NCBI GenBank assembly: GCA_017961765.1
Contig: JAGCWQ010000042.1
Span: forward strand, 1-34,583
Origin: Paludibacteraceae bacterium
Lineage (GTDB): Bacteria; Bacteroidota; Bacteroidia; Bacteroidales; Paludibacteraceae
Reading direction: 5' to 3'
Length of the DNA stretch: 34,583 bases
Position 1 is the first letter of the stretch; each line of letters starts with the position of its first letter. Made by a program: the position numbers and the translations under genes. Below, in pieces: positions 32,786-34,583 of this stretch. The notes under the pieces are model-generated. The model did no database searches. It had not been told where the DNA came from and saw nothing but the letters and a program-made list of their open reading frames with translations.

Positions 32786-33679
32786 ATGTTGATATCGAAG
32801 TTTCTTCAATATATAAAGTATGAGAAGGGTTACTCTTCTCATACTTTTATATCTTATAAGACCGATTTAAATCAGTTTAGGGATTTTGTTGAAAGCCGGT
32901 CGATGGAGTTCGATCCGGCGAAGGTGGATTCGACTTTGGTGAGGGAATGGGAAGTTTCTCTGATGGAGGCAGGCGAGAAAGCCACGTCGGTGGGACGGAA
33001 GATGACGGCACTCAAGTCGTTTTTCAAGTATTTGAAGCAGCATGGCTTTGTAACGCACAACCCGATGCGTGGGGTGGTTTCCCCGAAGAAGGAGAAGGTT
33101 CTACCGATGTTCTTAAGAGAGTCGGAGATGAACGAGCTCCTTTCGGAAGAGGGGATTCACAATGTCTTTGGAGACGATTTCGAGGGGGTGCGGGATAGGT
33201 TGATTATCGAGATGTTTTATACGCTTGGTATCCGTTTGTCGGAGTTGATAGGCATAAAAGATGGAGATGTGGATGCTGCGGGGATGACAATACTGATAAC
33301 GGGAAAGAGGAACAAGCAAAGACTAATACCATTTGGAAAAAAATTATGGGAGTCTATTGCCTCCTATGAAAAACTCAGGGATCAGACGGTTCCCAGCCAC
33401 TGCGACCGCTTGTTTGTGCGGGAGAGCGGGGAGTCATTATACCCGATGTTAGTTTACCGGGTTGTCACAAAATACATCACCTTAGTAAGTTCGTTAACCA
33501 AAAGAAGTCCGCATGTGTTGCGACATACGTTTGCCACGGCCATGCTGAACAACGGGGCGGAGCTGAGTGCCGTGAAGGAGTTGTTGGGGCATGCCAGTTT
33601 GGCTGCGACGGAGGTCTATACGCATACGACATTTGAGCAATTACAAAAGATTTATAAACAAGCCCATCCAAGGGCGTAA
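32786..33679 (+). CDS. xerC: Tyrosine recombinase XerC/XerD family
   Basis: 297 residues, normal Xer length. An N-terminal core-binding SAM-like domain (about 1-90) is followed by the catalytic domain with all active residues: Arg150 (LGIRLSEL), Lys174 (TGKRNKQRLIP), His243 and Arg246 (HVLRHTFA), His269 (LLGHASL) and nucleophile Tyr278 (TEVYTHT). Xer recombinases resolve chromosome dimers at dif. Its conserved place between rpsU and hpf, and lack of nearby attachment sites, mark it as the housekeeping enzyme and not an integrase of a mobile element. Whether XerC or XerD fits better is not settled from sequence. Confidence 0.9.
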   Translation: MLISKFLQYIKYEKGYSSHTFISYKTDLNQFRDFVESRSMEFDPAKVDSTLVREWEVSLMEAGEKATSVGRKMTALKSFFKYLKQHGFVTHNPMRGVVSPKKEKVLPMFLRESEMNELLSEEGIHNVFGDDFEGVRDRLIIEMFYTLGIRLSELIGIKDGDVDAAGMTILITGKRNKQRLIPFGKKLWESIASYEKLRDQTVPSHCDRLFVRESGESLYPMLVYRVVTKYITLVSSLTKRSPHVLRHTFATAMLNNGAELSAVKELLGHASLAATEVYTHTTFEQLQKIYKQAHPRA

Positions 33680-33696
33680 AAGTGGAGGATAAGATT

Positions 33697-33993
33697 ATGA
33701 ACGTAACGATTAAAGCGATTCACTTTGATGCAAAAGTGGAGTTGGAGGAATTTATTCAGAAGAAAGTGGCAAAGTTGGAGCAGTATTCAGATGAAATCAC
33801 AACCGTTGACGTGTCGTTGAAGATTGTTAAGCCAGAGGCGGCTGACAATAAGGAAGTGTTGTTGAAAGTGCTTGTCCCTAACAACGAGTTGGTGGTGACC
33901 AAGGTTGCCGGAAAGTTCGAAGAGGCGTTTGACAACGCATTGGATGCGATGATACGCTTGTTGGTTAAGAACAAAGAAAAATCAAGAAATTGA
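33697..33993 (+). CDS. hpf: Ribosome hibernation-promoting factor / RaiA family protein
   Basis: 98 residues from the ATG at 33697; the GTG fifteen bases earlier is rejected because it contains the likely Shine-Dalgarno GGAGG, eight bases before this ATG. The single S30AE domain (MNVTIKAIHFDAKVELEEFI, KLEQYSDEITTVDVSLK, AFDNALDAMIRLL) binds the ribosome decoding region and silences idle ribosomes in stationary phase. It lacks the C-terminal dimerisation domain of long HPF. It begins 17 bases after xerC. Confidence 0.92.
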   Translation: MNVTIKAIHFDAKVELEEFIQKKVAKLEQYSDEITTVDVSLKIVKPEAADNKEVLLKVLVPNNELVVTKVAGKFEEAFDNALDAMIRLLVKNKEKSRN

Positions 33994-34013
33994 TAAAAAT
34001 CCTTTGCAAAAGC

Positions 34014-34045
34014 TTTGCAGGATTGAAATAAATGTCTACATTTGC
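34014..34045 (+). promoter_or_regulatory. Promoter of the tRNA-tuf operon
   Basis: TTTG (34014-34017), exactly 19 bases, TACATTTGC (34037-34045), a perfect match to the phylum consensus. The -33 box sits in the right arm of a hairpin (AATCC..TGCAAA agc TTTGCAGGATT, 33997-34025) that follows hpf. Confidence 0.8.
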
Positions 34046-34092
34046 AAACCATTTCGGAGGGCATCTCTGAAATGGTTTGCATGTAGGCGAAT

Positions 34093-34166
34093 GCCTCTTT
34101 AGCTCAGTTGGCCAGAGCACGTGATTTGTAATCTCGGGGTCGTTGGTTCGAATCCGACAAGAGGCT
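34093..34166 (+). tRNA. tRNA-Thr (TGT)
   Basis: 74 bases, no encoded CCA. Acceptor GCCTCTT / AAGAGGC, anticodon loop TTTGTAA (TGT), T arm GTTGG/CCGAC. The anticodon stem CGTGA / TCTCG has a T29-T41 mismatch. Confidence 0.93.
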
Positions 34167-34203
34167 CAAGCTGTTCTTTGAAATGATGAACGGTCGTGAA
34201 ATT

Positions 34204-34285
34204 GGGTGTGTCGCCTAGCGGCAATGGCAAGAGACTGTAAATCTCTCGACTTCGGTCTTCGGTGGTTCGAGTCCACCCGCGCCCA
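34204..34285 (+). tRNA. tRNA-Tyr (GTA)
   Basis: 82 bases with the long variable arm of tRNA-Tyr. Acceptor GGGTGTG / CGCGCCC (two G-T pairs), anticodon stem AGAGA/TCTCT, loop CTGTAAA (GTA), T arm GGTGG/CCACC. CCA is not encoded. Confidence 0.94.
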
Positions 34286-34295
34286 CGAACATAAT

Positions 34296-34368
34296 GCGGA
34301 AGTAGCTCAGTTGATAGAGCATTAGCCTTCCAAGCTGAGGGTCGCGGGTTTGAGCCCCGTCTTCCGCT
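34296..34368 (+). tRNA. tRNA-Gly (TCC)
   Basis: 73 bases. Acceptor GCGGAAG / CTTCCGC, anticodon loop CTTCCAA (TCC), T arm GCGGG/CCCGT. Only 10 bases separate it from tRNA-Tyr, so the cluster is one transcript. Confidence 0.95.
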
Positions 34369-34377
34369 CTTGTTTAT

Positions 34378-34449
<72 letters not shown>

Positions 34450-34502
34450 CGATTCGATTATATAGATTAGAATTACATTAATCAATTAAAATAATTTTAG
34501 TT

Positions 34503-34583
34503 ATGGCTAAAGAACAATTCGACCGTTCCAAACCGCACGTAAATATCGGTACAATTGGTCACGTTGACCATGGTAAGACTACT
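34503..34583 (+). CDS. tuf: Elongation factor Tu (5' end)
   Basis: The first 27 codons only, cut by the window edge: [20 protein letters not shown] followed by the P-loop [11 protein letters not shown]-Tu brings aminoacyl-tRNA to the ribosome. The Thr-Tyr-Gly-Thr tRNA cluster directly before tuf is a common bacterial order; the leader of about 50 bases has no clear Shine-Dalgarno. Confidence 0.97.
   Translation, partial: MAKEQFDRSKPHVNIGTIGHVDHGKTT

Noticed and set aside
32786-33679. Integrase of a mobile element
   Set aside because: The gene sits in the conserved rpsU-xerC-hpf-tuf block and no attachment site duplication was seen at the nearby tRNA genes.

Overview
The window is a piece of chromosome from a member of the Bacteroidota, most likely the order Bacteroidales. 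The evidence is a type IX secretion C-terminal-domain protein next to a PorP/SprF protein, a one-polypeptide hybrid two-component system, a DAHP synthase-chorismate mutase fusion, and promoters that follow the Bacteroidota pattern TTTG-N19-TAnnTTTG, with few Shine-Dalgarno sites. The species cannot be named from this sequence.

Layout. 1-2357 (+): the end of a repeat-containing type B sorted surface protein and its PorP/SprF partner. 2354-9150 (-): an undecaprenyl-phosphate sugar transferase, Sua5/TsaC, UvrA, a histidine phosphatase and an M20 amidohydrolase, closely packed. 9457-13213 (-): L32 and DUF177, an orphan-looking sensor kinase with RsgA, and ribosome recycling factor. 13346-15776: an accessory island holding a DUF3791 gene, a truncated DUF3990 partner, and a Septu-type PtuA/PtuB defence pair whose ptuB carries an in-frame ochre codon. 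16108-21041 (-): a lipoprotein and a large hybrid two-component sensor. 21441-22593 (+): tRNA-Met and an LD-carboxypeptidase. 22613-24805 (-): pheA and the DAHP synthase-chorismate mutase gene, preceded by an apparent complete transcription attenuator with a 22-residue leader peptide of which 12 residues are Phe or Tyr. 24887-27084: a repeat-rich segment with an inverted pair of intergenic repeats and a decaying tandem family of membrane proteins. 27166-32320 (-): a radical SAM activase with a Cys-rich partner, a gamma carbonic anhydrase, a TlpA-like thioredoxin lipid-envelope protein and aminopeptidase P. 32467-34583 (+): rpsU, xerC, hpf, four tRNAs (Thr, Tyr, Gly, Thr) and the start of tuf, a translation-related block typical of the phylum.

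How the genes work together. The core genes serve translation (rpmF, frr, rsgA, rpsU, hpf, tRNAs, tuf, Sua5), DNA repair (uvrA), chromosome resolution (xerC) and aromatic amino acid synthesis. The most interesting items are the Phe/Tyr attenuator with a visible antiterminator, and the island of apparently decaying defence and toxin-antitoxin-like genes. All calls come from reading the sequence; no database search was run.
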